64,000 nucleotides of DNA from Gymnothorax reevesii (taxonomy: Eukaryota; Chordata; Actinopteri; Anguilliformes; Muraenidae): NCBI GenBank assembly GCA_029721435.1, contig CM056573.1:5757501-5821500 (forward strand), read 5' to 3'. Within the stretch, counting starts at the first letter, position 1; every line of letters starts with the position of its first letter. Shown here piece after piece: positions 11,194 to 23,387 of this stretch. The translations under genes were made by a program, and so were the position numbers. The notes beneath the pieces were generated by a model. The model was not told the DNA's origin and did no database searches. It saw only the letters and a program-made list of their open reading frames with translations.

Positions 11194-12423
11194 GTATACT
11201 CATCTGTGCCCAGCAACAGCGGCTTGAATGCTGGGCTTGGTTCCATGAACAGTATGAACGGTTATATGGGTATGACAGCGAGCGGAAATATGGCCTCAAG
11301 TTCATTCAACATGTCCTATGCGAACGCGGGACTCGGCGCCGGAATTAGCCCGGGAACAATGGCTGGGATGCCCACGGGCGCAACCACCGCAATGAACGGA
11401 ATGACCAGTGGAGTGTCGGCGATGGGTGCTGCCCTCAGCCCGACGAACATGAACGCTATGTCGGCTCAGCAGGCGACCATAAACACGCTGGCCCCTTACA
11501 CGAGCATGAGTCCGGCCTTGAGTCCTATGGCATACGGGCAGCCCAATCTGAACCGGGGTCGGGACACCAAAACCTTTAGGAGGAGTTACCCGCATGCCAA
11601 GCCACCGTATTCATACATATCCCTTATAACCATGGCTATCCAGCAATCGCCCAGCAAAATGCTAACGTTGAGTGAAATATATCAATGGATAATGGACTTA
11701 TTTCCCTATTATCGTCAAAACCAGCAAAGATGGCAAAACTCAATACGGCATTCTCTGTCTTTCAATGATTGTTTCGTCAAAGTTTCCCGGTCACCAGACA
11801 AACCGGGGAAAGGCTCTTACTGGGCTCTACATCCGGACTCTGGAAATATGTTTGAGAACGGCTGTTACCTCCGCAGACAGAAACGCTTTAAGTGTGAGAA
11901 AAAGTTATCTGGGAGCAAAGGATCGGATGGACGGAAAGACCAATCCGGGGGGTCAGGGTCGCCTCCAAACGACAATGGCAGCACTAGAGTCAGCCAGATG
12001 GACTCCAACTCCAATCACTCATCTAGTCCTCATAGCATGGATCACCCGAGTAGCAGCACCGTCGAATCGAAGGTCAGCGGGCCACCGGTCCACCCTGCGG
12101 CCTCCTCGTCCACGGCCTTGTCCGCCATCCCTATGCCTCCTCACTCGATGTCTCACGAACCCCAGCTGCACCTCAAAGGAGATCCTCATTATTCTTTCAA
12201 CCACCCGTTTTCCATCAACAATCTTATGTCGTCTTCAGAGCAACAGCACAAATTAGACTTGAAAGCCTACGAGCAAGCGCTGCAGTACTCTTCATACGGG
12301 TCGGGCATTTCCTCCTCATTGGGCAGCGCCTCCATGGCGGGAAGAGCCGGCATGGACCCATCGGCAATAGAAACGTCTTACTATCAAGGTGTGTATGCGA
12401 GACCTGTTCTTAACACATCTTAG
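11194..12423 (+). CDS. foxa1: Forkhead box protein A1, coding exon 2
   Basis: Encodes residues 25-433 of FoxA1, a nuclear pioneer transcription factor of endoderm, liver, pancreas and floor plate. The N-terminal part is Met/Gly/Ser-rich ([24 protein letters not shown]). The winged-helix forkhead domain runs from about residue 158 to 257 ([18 protein letters not shown] to [12 protein letters not shown]) with the recognition helix [13 protein letters not shown] intact. The C-terminal transactivation region at about 361-389 ([26 protein letters not shown]) and the terminal [14 protein letters not shown] are conserved. [12 protein letters not shown] and the C-terminus separate it from FOXA2 and FOXA3. 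The total length of 433 aa fits the family. The exon is a continuous frame. An in-frame GTG at 11206 is internal, not the start. mipol1 lies tail-to-tail downstream. Confidence 0.97.
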   Translation, partial: VYSSVPSNSGLNAGLGSMNSMNGYMGMTASGNMASSSFNMSYANAGLGAGISPGTMAGMPTGATTAMNGMTSGVSAMGAALSPTNMNAMSAQQATINTLAPYTSMSPALSPMAYGQPNLNRGRDTKTFRRSYPHAKPPYSYISLITMAIQQSPSKMLTLSEIYQWIMDLFPYYRQNQQRWQNSIRHSLSFNDCFVKVSRSPDKPGKGSYWALHPDSGNMFENGCYLRRQKRFKCEKKLSGSKGSDGRKDQSGGSGSPPNDNGSTRVSQMDSNSNHSSSPHSMDHPSSSTVESKVSGPPVHPAASSSTALSAIPMPPHSMSHEPQLHLKGDPHYSFNHPFSINNLMSSSEQQHKLDLKAYEQALQYSSYGSGISSSLGSASMAGRAGMDPSAIETSYYQGVYARPVLNTS

Positions 12424-12921
12424 CCTCGTTCCAAGTAAACTCTGCTGTATTGAAGAAACCGAAAGAAAAATATTTTATTTTTGCATGCACTTGGTGCATA
12501 AAGGACTGTTACTTTAATGTATAACGACGTGTATGTATAAAAAAAGAAAATATACTGTAAAGTTTCTCAATTGAATGATTGTATACCGCATAGAAAAATC
12601 ATTGCAGGTGTTTTGTCATTGTACTTTTAACTATTCCCAGCTTGTAAAATAATGGTATATTCCACAAAACTCCAGTAGCCACAAAAAATCTTCCACTGTG
12701 TTACACTGAGCATGAATGAAGGCCAGTAAGGATTTGTGGGAAGTCGATTGATGCAGGTTAAATAGAGGGGGGAAAAAATACGGAAGATATCCGTTTCAGA
12801 TGCTGTGCACATGGATGTTGTCATTTTACAAACTGCTATGGATAATCTTTTTTTACAAATGGAATTCAGACCAGATTTTGTATTTAAACTCTCTCACCAA
12901 CAGAGGAAATGCATAATTATG

Positions 12922-12927
12922 AATAAA
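12922..12927 (+). terminator. foxa1 polyadenylation signal, candidate 1
   Basis: AATAAA about 500 bp after the foxa1 stop, followed within 30 bp by U/GU-rich sequence. Confidence 0.5.
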
Positions 12928-13097
12928 ATCTGTGTTTCTTCTTTAAGTAAAATCCCCGTCTGTCGTTGTACCTTGAAGTCAGAGGCCCAAGACGAAGCCC
13001 GCTAGTCTGCGTTCATTTATGTATCTATTTGCTTGTTAGATTTTCCCCTTTGTTTTGTGCAACTTGATGTCCCTAATTTATTGCTTGTTCATTCTAA

Positions 13098-13103
13098 AAT
13101 AAA
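13098..13103 (+). terminator. foxa1 polyadenylation signal, candidate 2
   Basis: AATAAA within TCTAAAATAAAACATTG, 675 bp after the stop. The downstream GU-rich element is weaker than that of candidate 1. Confidence 0.4.
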
Positions 13104-14500
13104 ACATTGAAAACGTCATCTTGATTTCCGTATTGCTGGTAACTACGAGTATTCTTTGATAATGTCCTAATTCTGAGCATTTCACAGATGTATCTAAAAT
13201 TTGATAGGACGTCTGTCCTAGCAATTCGGCGCTCAACTACCGGGGGTGGACATTTCATTAAGAATAATTTCCGCCAAGTAGGCTTCGAGCTAAACGTTCA
13301 CCGTCCTTTGATGTGGCGTCGACAACAAGTAAATTGTTTCTTAAGTGAATTTTTTTTTTTTAATTTGAAGGGTAATTTGGTGCATTATTATAAAATATTT
13401 CATCATGTAAAGTAGTCGTTTTTTTCAATTGTTTTTTTTTTACCCACATTTGAATTAAAGGGATTATTCAATAAATATTTATCTCAATTTAAAATATGTG
13501 AATGTCCTACTAATCGAGTTATTTATTATTTTGTTTAAGGGTTTAAAATAGGCCTTATTTGCTCGATTTACAACATAAGTTTATTTTGACTGGAGAACGA
13601 TGTTTCATACGCTTTTGAGAATAGCTGTTTTGCATTCCTTCAGCGCTATGCGAGCGCATATCCCATTGAAATGGATTTATCAACAATATCATAGAAAGGC
13701 CAAATAATCTTTTTGTAAATTGTAACCTACACGAAGGGCCCGTGAACCTGAACAGATTTGACTTTGATCATGGTATTTTGTGGACTCGCATTTTGGCTGG
13801 GTAACCATGAAATGTGTGTAATTATCATGCAGTTGCCCCCCGTTGCGCAAATAAAATGGATATCTCAATGATTCGGCAGCGCCGGGAAAACTCACGGAGA
13901 AAAACACCCTCGACCTAATCTTATATAATTAAATATAATATACTATAGCCATTTTATTGTCGCTACTCAAGTTGATAATAATTATAATTATTTCTATTTT
14001 TAATATTGGCCTTCTGAATTTTTTCTTTGCGCCCCAATTGTTTTTGCATATTAAAAAAGATAATAAATATAATGACATGACTACATCAATGCCCGACAAA
14101 TTTTTTATTTTATTGTGACCTGCGTGGCGCATGATTACAGTAATAATAGCTTATAAGACGACTTGATAACTGCCCCGCCTCCCGTCTTCAGCCATAAACT
14201 TAATATAAAACATAAATTCAACGACGAAAAACCCGGAAAAAAAATATTCGGATGCGCACTGTAATACTTTTTGCAGCAGCGGACTTCTGTTTCTATTTTT
14301 GTGTCACGGAAGATGAACAAGGTGTTCAAAGAATGTCTTCATGATAGGATATAATTCATCTTTATTTGAATTTCCATACGTCACCAGTTACAGTTGGGGA
14401 AAGTTAGCATATACGACGTCAGTAATCCCAAAGAAAACCTCGCAGCGTTTCATTAGTAGGCCTACATAAAACATTTCCTGACTAAAGGATAATAATAGTG

Positions 14501-14501
<1 letters not shown>

Positions 14502-14537
<36 letters not shown>
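14502..14537. repeat. (ATT)n microsatellite
   Basis: Uninterrupted TTA/ATT repeats of roughly twelve units. Confidence 0.9.
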
Positions 14538-16634
14538 GCGAAGCAGTTGTTTTCATTTTGTTTTTAAAAGAATTTATTTTTGCCTTTTAATCGATGCATA
14601 TTTTTTGGTCATTCCTGCTAATTCATTAGATATAAATTAGTCAAGCAAGGGCGGCACTATCCAGCGTCTTAAAAAATATTCGAGGGATTCAAATATAATT
14701 TTTTTCCATCACACAGCGCAAAATGAGTTGTGTCATCATTACGGTCATTTTGAGGGTGTTAAAGGGAATACATACGGGCCCACCAAATTTAAAACAGGCG
14801 TTTAGGCTCATGCGTTATATCTGAAACCAAGTCATTCTCCTGTGTTTGAATTTTGTAGCGAGCAATGTATGCAATTTGCTTGCGAATTAATAAAACATAA
14901 TAGCTAGACCTAATAAAAGTCACATTCCGACTTAGCATTGCAAACGTTGGAGTGATAAATCCAAAAAATTCAGTGTCCTCTGGCCCCTCCTCATTGTTTA
15001 GTTAGCATATGTTTTCAAGGTGCATAAATTAAATGACTGATTTTTTTTATTTTATTTTTTATTTTACCCTTATTTAACCTATTAACTTATTTTGAAGTAG
15101 CCTCACGGTGAGTTTTTTTCTTCCGACGTCTCCTTTTCTGCAGAGATCTCTGCTGCTCATTAATATACAAAAATGCTGCTTTAGCAACTACTGATTAGCA
15201 AATTATTAGCTTAAAGCAGTCGTATAAATGGACTACGTTGACTACGGGAACAGCAGTGGGTGACCGAACACGCATTTCCTGCAGTGTTGCGACCACATGA
15301 AATTAACTCCGTGACACTTCTTCACAATACCGTCTTAACTAAAGATCTTGATGAAAATCTACCGACAATTCCTGAACAGTTTGCATCAATTTTAACTTTG
15401 TTGATGCGAAATACGTGACGTGGGATATTTGAAAATGAACAATTGAAAGTAGTCGTGGGACGAATCAATAGCCGATAGTCTTTTCCATCTGCCAGCAAAG
15501 CCTTCCATTTAAACTGAGTTTTAGAACTATATTTACTTTTTAAAATAAGCGATTTGTGATAAAATATGGACAATTTCCAGAAACAGCTAACAGCAGCTAT
15601 TAATAATTGCATTCTTGGGCATTTATTCGAAAGCTCATGAAATGGATGTGTTCGCGTCATAAATCTCATCTCAGGTGACAATTGACATTTTTGCTTAACA
15701 AATTCCTGGGGACTAATCTTGCCGAACTCGGATGTGTAGAAGCATCGAAATTTCGCGTAGCTGCATTGAGCAGCATTTGTTTTTATTTAGGTCTACATAA
15801 GCTGTGACACACCTGTTTTTTTTTTTTTTGTTTTTTTTTTTGTGCGTGTGGCCCGCTGATTTGAAAATTTATTCACGACACAAGAGCTATGCGCAAAAGC
15901 GTGTTTGGCAACTTTTTTGCGCCAAAAATGAAAAAAAAAATGGGAAAAGTGGAATACAAATTAAAATTGACTGGGCAAGAAAAGAAGAGGAAAAAGTAGA
16001 AGAAGAAGAACAAAAATAACAACAACAACCGCCTTGAATTAGCTCGTTGAAGTCGACTGGCCGTAATTAATGCCTGACATATGTTATCAGCGGGCAGCGT
16101 TCAGATAAGTCTTCAGCAGCAGTGCCTTGTTTTCCAACTTAGGCCTGGCATTTCTCGTCCGCCATCAAAAGCCGGGCGCTTTCTTCAGACTTGTGGATAA
16201 AAATCTCGACAATAATGCGCAACCCCTTTTACTTCAAACGCGGCCATCAGCGAGCCTACCCGTAGACTTTTCTTCTCTGCCTTTTCATTCTTCGTTTAGA
16301 AAGCCACGACAGGGCCAAGGCGCCTCTAATACCTTCTGATGGGGATTGAATTAATTATCTCCAACAACACAATTGTGCTTGGCCCACGAAAAGAGCAAAG
16401 CAATACCCCTTCAGATTCACAGGCGAAAGAAAAGGGCTTTCAAATTGCGAGGGAGAAGAGGGAGAGATCTTTATCCGAAATCAGCTTTGCAAGGAGATCG
16501 TTTTCCATTAAAAATATACGAGAAAAGTTAGTAGCATCCACTATGTCAGGTTGGTGGTCCTCGGGCTCGCCTGCTTGCAGCTCATATTTTGTATTGTTTG
16601 TCCTCATTACTGCATTTGTAATACACAGATAAGA

Positions 16635-16664
16635 CATAAAGAAAGAACATGTTCTTTCTTTATG
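16635..16664. repeat. Perfect 30-bp palindrome
   Basis: Arms CATAAAGAAAGAACA and their exact complement with no spacer. The centre GAACATGTTC fits the p53-family half-site RRRCWWGYYY. Confidence 0.9.
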
Positions 16665-19600
16665 CCTCATCCGTGAGAGACGTCAGCTCTTTTAAATTCA
16701 GTCACCAATTCGACTCCTTCATATGGGAGGGCGATGCGTGCGCGCTTGTTCTAGCTGTCATAGACATGAATAGACAGATGAAAAAACAAGCAAAATTACG
16801 ACGCATTTACACACTTAGGAACCGCTCATAAATTGAGTTATCAACGAAATGAGACAAAATCAAGTAAACATGATGGCCGTCAGCTGAAAGAAGTAGGTTG
16901 TACCACAAGCCATTTACTAAAATTTTTTAGATCACATTTCCCTTAGAAATTTAATTTCGTCAACTGATCTAGATTATTTCCTTGAACTGATGACTAAACA
17001 GTCTATATACTATTATCTTATGGGCCTATTTTCGTCGGTAATGACACAGGCCAGTAGGCCCTAAATAACTTGTCATTAATTAACTGATTAGATCAGATTT
17101 TTTTCAGCTGTCAATACGCTTTAAATTGCGTATTGTTTAAAATGCAGCCAAGTTTATAGCGAAGTAAAATGTGCGTTGTGAAAAAAATGAATGGATCGAC
17201 GGAGTGCATTAAAGAAGAAAAGGCTTTAAAGATTTAGTGTCGTTATAGCAACAGGATCAGTCACGCTTTTCTCCGAAGGCCATTCAAAGTTGGGGTGCCG
17301 GAACACGTTTTTAATTAAAGTGTATAAAAAGTTGTTTTGTAGTCTTGTCATCGCGCGATCGGTTTTCAAAACGGTTAATCGGGATTCCCTTCCTTTTTAT
17401 GCCCGAGTGAGCATGAGGTGCAAACCCCTGGAGTCTACTCTGCGAGACGGAGCTAAAGATCTGGTCAAAAAAGTGCCACACAGAGAGCTCGAAGCGAGTT
17501 TGAAAACATAACGACATAATGATGATTTTTTTAAAATCATAGTTCACCGCATAGAAAATGGCAGTGCATTTAATTTCAACGGGATTTAATTTGTCTACTC
17601 CACAGATGACATTTGAACTTCAAATCCTCCGTTTTGTACAGAGAGTCACAATTTTGATTTGAACTGACAATTAAATCAAATTGAAATAACAAAAGGCGCC
17701 ATCATTTGCTTACAGTGAGCAAGTAAGCCTAATGCGGGCATTACTCGCTTTATACCAATAACGAAGGAGAAACCTTTTACTTTCACAAAGTATTGAGATC
17801 ATTGTGTTTTTAAGGAAAAGTCGGATTACAAAGCAGAGAAACAAAGAATGAGGAGAACTCTTGTGGGCTCAAAACGGACACCCAGGTTGTGGGATCTCCA
17901 CGGTTACGAATGTAGGTGGAATCGACAAGCTTGTAATAGTGTCCTGCTCTATTGATGGGGTGGGGAAACTCAGTAGCGGGTCCCGCCTTTAACACCCTCA
18001 CCCACTCTCTCACCCATCCCCATTCCCCGCCTCATTTTGGAGGACGCGATGTCGTATTATATTGATATCAGAAAACAAATTGGACGTTGCGGAAATTATT
18101 TTTGCGTATGGGCTACTCCGTTCCCCGATTAGGACCGATGTAAGTAGGCCTACCTATGGAAAAAGGATTATCAGGAGGAATGGGGGTGATTTGGTTGCTA
18201 CAAACACTTAGCAATAAGACTTTAAATAAGGCTTTAAAACGGGGACGGGATCCTAAGATAGTGTATCACACCTTTAAAACTGATGGTGAAACATTTAGCA
18301 ATGAAGCGCGGAACAAGACTGAATTGAACAATTCAAAATTTGCCACCCGGCTAATGCATAGTGGCCCATGCACTGGAACAATGGACCGCAAATACAATCG
18401 AAAGACTATTATAAATTAGTCTAATCATTCTTAATAACTTCGGCGTAGCTATTGCGCAAAAGATTACAGCCTCTATGACAGCTTACCACACATTAATTCC
18501 CTAAATTATCATAAGTCAGGGAAAATCGGAGGAGTATTGCACACCGAATTAAAAATACAAACTGTAAGGGCTGGTAAAATTCGGCCTATGTTTTAAATGG
18601 TTTAATCTTCAAGATGCATGGGGAAATTGTATACAGTGAATTAAAACAAGACAGAACGAAGGAACAAAGGTTTCGGCATAAGAACTGAGGATAACCACGA
18701 GCTAGAACGCTGGATCCGCCGCCCTGCATATTTTTCAATCACTTCGCACGTTTTCCCCAAGCAAATTAAAAAAAAAAAAATTAAAACACTCTACTTGCGC
18801 TGGACCTTGTAGTCTGTATTTTTAAATTCAGTTTGCAGATACTTGTTCAATTTGACCTGTGGTGTCTATTGAACACGAAAGGGAACATTTCCCAAAAGCA
18901 TAGTTTGTCCTTAAACTAATGATAGCCTAATTGAGCTGTTTTCAATCATTTCCCTTAATTAACACGTTTTCCAATTATGCACAGGCAGTTAAACACGCAG
19001 ATTCCTGTTACTGTAATGGTAAGGCAATTCAATTTAAATTCAATAAAAAAGTTTTCTTCATTTATCTAATTGGGCCACATTTCACGAAAAGGGATAAAAT
19101 ACTCTGGATCTTCCGCGTGTACTTCTGGCACATCCTCCGAAACAGCCTATCAAACCTGCGCTGCATGATTCTTTGAAAGAATGAAATGAAAGATTGAAAT
19201 GCGCGTAATTTCATGTCCAAATGAAGCGTGTTATTTCTGGTCTTGCCTTAACCAAGAAAACTGGCCATACCTGAGCGTGTTCACTACGGCGTTGCATCAT
19301 TAACCCTTGGATGCGTAAGTAGGTCAAAAAATTACCCGGGGAGGGCGTGTCCTCGTATTATCTGTGAAATTAAAAGTTGTCATCATTTCATGACGCAGCT
19401 ATTCCTCAAAAAAATGTTACTGGTAAAATACTATTTACATCCATACTTTTTAAGAAATTGTTGTTTTTGAATTACCATCTCTAGTTTCCACGAGTGGGTC
19501 AAAAACGACTGGCATGCATTTCCTATCGAACATCATGGAATCATTTGATTCTTATCAACTGTTGCAATGAATTTACTGTGGACCACACATACTTTACCCG

Positions 19601-19681
19601 AAGTGTCAACCCTCATGAAGACTATTTTACTCAGCAAGATTTGATACATGGAAGCATTATCTTCATTTTTTAATCACAAGA

Positions 19682-20109
19682 AATAATTGACGTCATCAAA
19701 AAGATATATTTCAGCAATGCACTTGCACATTCATGACTATTGTGTCAGAGTCATGTATCATCAAAGTAGCTTAATTGACAGTAAGCCAACATTAGCTAGT
19801 TAACTCAGCAAGAAAACATTACGGTATGTATTGTGTGTATATGTGAGCATTCGTGTATGTATATGTATGTATGTATTGGTTGAGGAGTGTGTGTGTGTGT
19901 GTGTGTCTGTGTGAGTGTTTGCGCCCGCCTGTATTCTGGCTCAGGAAGTATTTTGCCATCAAATTGATATACTTCAATAATATGGCTGGACTTTCATAAA
20001 TATTTTGAGAAAGAGTAGAGTTATTATCACACATCATCAAATTGGCCTACTTGATAGATGGCTACATATTACAAGCTTGCTAAAATCACTATGTATTTTG
20101 TATCTGTAT

Positions 20110-20181
<72 letters not shown>

Positions 20182-20440
20182 ATGTGTGTAAGCGTGCATA
20201 TGTGCATCTTAAAAAAGTATTTGATGTCATAATATCAATATATTTCAACAACAACATACTTTCACGTTCATGTCTATTTTATCAAGATATGTGATGTCAT
20301 GTATCATCAAACTCACATGGTCACTCACCTGCAAGGGACTAGGAAAAAAGAGAGGAACTGTCAATGATTGGACAATTCCACTCTCTCTCTCTCTCTCTCT
20401 CATACACACACACACACACACACGCGCGCGCACACATGGA
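19682..20440. repeat. Composite tandem array of about 265-bp units, each with a microsatellite
   Basis: Three related blocks of about 90 bp begin near 19690, 19955 and 20222. They share TATTTCA-CAA, ACTT-CAC-TTCATG-CTATT and CATCATCAAA in the same order. Blocks 1 and 3 are clearly alike and block 2 is more diverged. Each is followed by a dinucleotide tract: TG/TA at about 19830-19915, TG at 20111-20200, and CT then CA/CG at 20381-20433. Long CVCV- or HTHT-type frames here are microsatellite artefacts. Confidence 0.6.
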
Positions 20441-20559
20441 TGCCATCATTTTTCTATTGTTATTCACTTCTTTTTCAATGATCAAAATGTTGGAGATCTG
20501 TTAAAGAGTGAACATATTTCAGACATGAAATTTTCCAGAGTGGACTAAAATATAATACA

Positions 20560-21800
20560 AAATAAAATATAATTGATTATGCAAAACTTAAAAAGACACA
20601 AAAAAGGCACAGATATGCATTGATTCTAATAAGGGTCATTTTTACCCCCCTATGGAAGACTGCAGGGTCACATTACTTGTGCATCTAAGATTTAATCAAG
20701 GAAAACGATTGAAAACAGATCGAGAGTAATCATTACTGTTAAGGGATGTTTTATGGCCAAACTGTTTTCAATGCAGCAGCCGTCACTGAATTTGTCCAAA
20801 CATCTTTTTACTTGCGATAAGCCTTTCGACCAAAGCGCAACAGTCTACTCCACTTTAAATAGGTGAGAGAAGGAATTTCTTCAGAGATCCTGGTCCGAAC
20901 TGTGGCGATTAAAACCTTGGATAAATAGGCCAGCAAATAATAGGTATGGGAAACTGCAGCAGACTCATGCACAAACATGTTAAAACATGGGAATTGAGCG
21001 CAACTGCAACGAGCAGGAATTAGACCTCCGTATACATCTGCACTTATGTACATGTGCAAGACTAACATGCTTTTGGCGGTCTCATCTGAACACTTTATCA
21101 CGAGTTATTGACTGAAGTGTGTTTCAGCATCATGTAAAATTTTTTTTTCCTCTTAAGTGTTTTTAGGATTACTGATAACCTAATGTCTGAACACAACAGG
21201 CGTCTGACATACGGAATTGAAGGTATGTCACATGGGTTATTAGATGGTATGGTATAGTATTATCTCATGACAAACGCAAACAGAAACTGTGAGCCGGCCA
21301 GGATAGCTCAACTACCACAGCACAGAGCACTTGGAACAATGTGATACCACTTGCCCCGTATATTATAAAGGTACACTAACCTCATGAGGACTAATGTTGC
21401 CTTCTCAATGTATTTTCATGCGCGTATATACTGTGCTATAAGCCACATTATGACAATGATGGGCACTTGTTCTAATCCATGCGTTCAGATAAATGTAATT
21501 GTATGCTATTAATTGCATTTAATGCAATCAGTTATAGACATAATATGGACTTTTGACAACTACATGAGGAGTAGCTATCAAAGATAAACTAATCTTGCTT
21601 GCGGTTTAAATATATTCATTAAAATATGAGCAGATAATTTTTGTCAAGGGAATTAATGAATGCCATAGGTCATTTACTGATATCCCATGCAATATAGAAC
21701 TGTTTTAAAGGTCATTTGATTTGGTAGTTATGTTTTTCATATCGCAGAATTCTATTAGACAATACGCCCAGTCACTGAACTCTGCCATAACGATGTCTAA
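20560..21800. other. Intergenic DNA, nothing coding
   Basis: No exon seen. The block 20701-20758 resembles 33661-33718 without gaps (see findings). The rest is AT-rich and featureless to the eye. Confidence 0.4.
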
Positions 21801-21805
21801 TTATC

Positions 21806-22160
21806 AGTGTCAACTTTATTAGATACACCTTTACTCCCGCTTGACAAAGCTAATGTCGGCAACTTGTGGCGGAAAGTCAGTGCATAACAGGATTCAGCCA
21901 ATTAAGGTCAAGTGGTTTCGAGCCCGGTAGTTCCTGTGACCAAACCTGAGAATGAGAAAGAAATGTGATCGAAGTGACTTCGAAATTGGGATGATTGTTG
22001 GCACGAGAGGCACAGGGTTGAGCTGGTCTGCGCTGCTCTTTTGGGGCAGAAATCAGACATTTGGGGTGGCCCAACTGCTTATTCATATCACAGTGTGCTA
22101 TACTAAAGTATATGCCATTTTCTTTGATAGAATGTCAGAATGTTTGGTATAATATTAAAT
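21806..22160 (+). mobile_element. Degenerate DNA transposon fragment
   Basis: Begins TCAACTTTATTAGATACACCTTTA, the terminal sequence of a common vertebrate Tc1-related repeat. A diverged GAGAATGAGAAAGAAATGTGATC-GAAGTGACTTCG-AATTGGGATGATTGTTGG segment follows. It is truncated and noncoding. A second small piece of the same family lies at 60747-60830. Confidence 0.55.
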
Positions 22161-22219
22161 AATGTATTGTTTACTAACAAGATTGTTGTTTGGATATGAC
22201 TTCTTTAAACGGAAATGCA

Positions 22220-22300
22220 GGCTATAGCAGTGGTCTCCAAATTTGGTACTAGGACCCCTCTGAATGCTGGTTTTTGTGCCAACCACAAACCAATAATTTG
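22220..22300. repeat. Dispersed MITE fragment
   Basis: GCAGTGGTCTCCAAATTTGGTACTAGGACCCC then GCTGGTTTTTGTGCCAACCA resembles one end of a widespread fish fold-back repeat. The other half is missing. Confidence 0.4.
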
Positions 22301-22881
22301 AACTTTATGTGGTGCTTTTCATACTTATAGCAGTTATTTCCTCTCCCGAGCTATTATTTTGACAAAAATATTCATAAAACCAATGAAAAACAGGAAAATC
22401 CTCAAGCAAATTATCTTTATTTTCTGAGATTTCAAGTAACTTCAGGTTACTATGCTTTAAAACAGAGACTGGAAAAAATCAGCATGCTCCAAATGAAGAT
22501 GCTGAACACAGTGTGTTGAGCGCTTCAGGAGTTCGCCTGAACATAGACACAGCACAAGACAGGTTTGACTCCTCATAAACATTGGCCGTAGCATTAAATT
22601 TTCATGTCCATGTGTCGACTGTTATTCCAATTAAGAACCTAATGATTCTACAATCAGTCACATATTTTTCCATTTTTCTTACCCAATGCGGATAGGGCAT
22701 TGTTAATCTACATGGCATGAATAGATATTTTGGTGAAAATGTGGCCTAAGAGGGTATGTAAGCACTCAAACATGAAACTCAACCACAGAAATAATAGTTT
22801 GTGGATTGAAATAGTCATTTGAACAAATACCAATGAACTGTGAGGTAAGAGTGTCCTGCTCCAGCTGGGCACATCATGCTA
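22301..22881. other. Noncoding, nothing recognised
   Basis: No exon, RNA or repeat structure that I can support. Confidence 0.35.
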
Positions 22882-22889
22882 AGGACCAG

Positions 22890-23178
22890 GGGCCTCATTT
22901 TCAATTGTACGCAATGGAAAAATACGCTATCACCACTTTTACCAGCAGATTTAGAAAAACAGACTCGATTCAAAAAACAAGTTCAATTATCATCTTGGCT
23001 TGTGCATATTTTCAGGATTGAAAGTTGATTTTTATTTAAAAAGTTGCTCAAATATTGCATGCAGTTCAGAGTACACATGATTTTAGAATTAGTGTTTTTT
23101 CTCATGACTCACCGCTACTTATTTCACATGTACGCAACATTGAAGTTCGAAATCAAGGCTTTTTAGAAAATGAGGCCC
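22890..23178. mobile_element. hAT-type MITE with 13-bp perfect terminal repeats
   Basis: GGGCCTCATTTTC at 22890-22902 is exactly inverted at 23166-23178. Flanking AAGGACCA on the left and AAGGATCA on the right form an 8-bp duplication with one mismatch, the size expected for hAT. It is 289 bp and noncoding. The sequence just right of it (23190-23360) resembles its interior (GTACGCAA, CCACTTT-ACCAGCA, CTTGTGCAT), suggesting a second related copy. Confidence 0.65.
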
Positions 23179-23387
23179 AAGGATCATACACATAAACTGT
23201 GCGTACGCAAATTCGTAAGCCACTTTCACCAGCATGTTTTGGGATCTGTAAAAACTTGATTTAAAAACATGTTCATTTCGTAGACTTGTGCATGTTTGAA
23301 AGATTGTAAACCAATTTTTATTATAAACAATATTTTTATATATGAATGCATTTTATGTGCTGACAACTTTAGAAATTTATATATTTT

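Larger units (their letters stand above)
12424..13120 (+). other. foxa1: foxa1 3' UTR
   Basis: AT-rich sequence after the TAG stop. Two candidate poly(A) signals are AATAAA at 12922 (followed by TGTGTTTCTTC and TCTGTCGTTGT, a good U/GU-rich downstream element) and AATAAA at 13098. The true end cannot be chosen from sequence alone. Confidence 0.6.
13121..19680. other. foxa1-mipol1 intergenic DNA, proximal part
   Basis: No gene recognised. The contents are an (ATT)n tract at 14502-14537, poly-T runs near 15822-15842, purine-rich DNA near 15970-16030, and a perfect 30-bp palindrome at 16635-16664. Blocks of non-repetitive, mixed-composition sequence rich in homeodomain-like AATTA/ATTAAT cores (about 15110-15240 and 16030-16560) look like candidate conserved noncoding elements, but conservation cannot be tested here. 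Confidence 0.45.

Noticed and set aside
11154..11348. Frame MDFIIIIIIII upstream of and into foxa1 exon 2
   Set aside because: It arises from the ATT microsatellite and is out of frame with the forkhead protein.
11302..11595. 97-codon minus-strand frame and the 163-codon plus-strand frame at 11765-12256
   Set aside because: Both lie inside foxa1 exon 2 in other frames. The forkhead frame is unmistakable, and these are shadows of its GC-rich codons.
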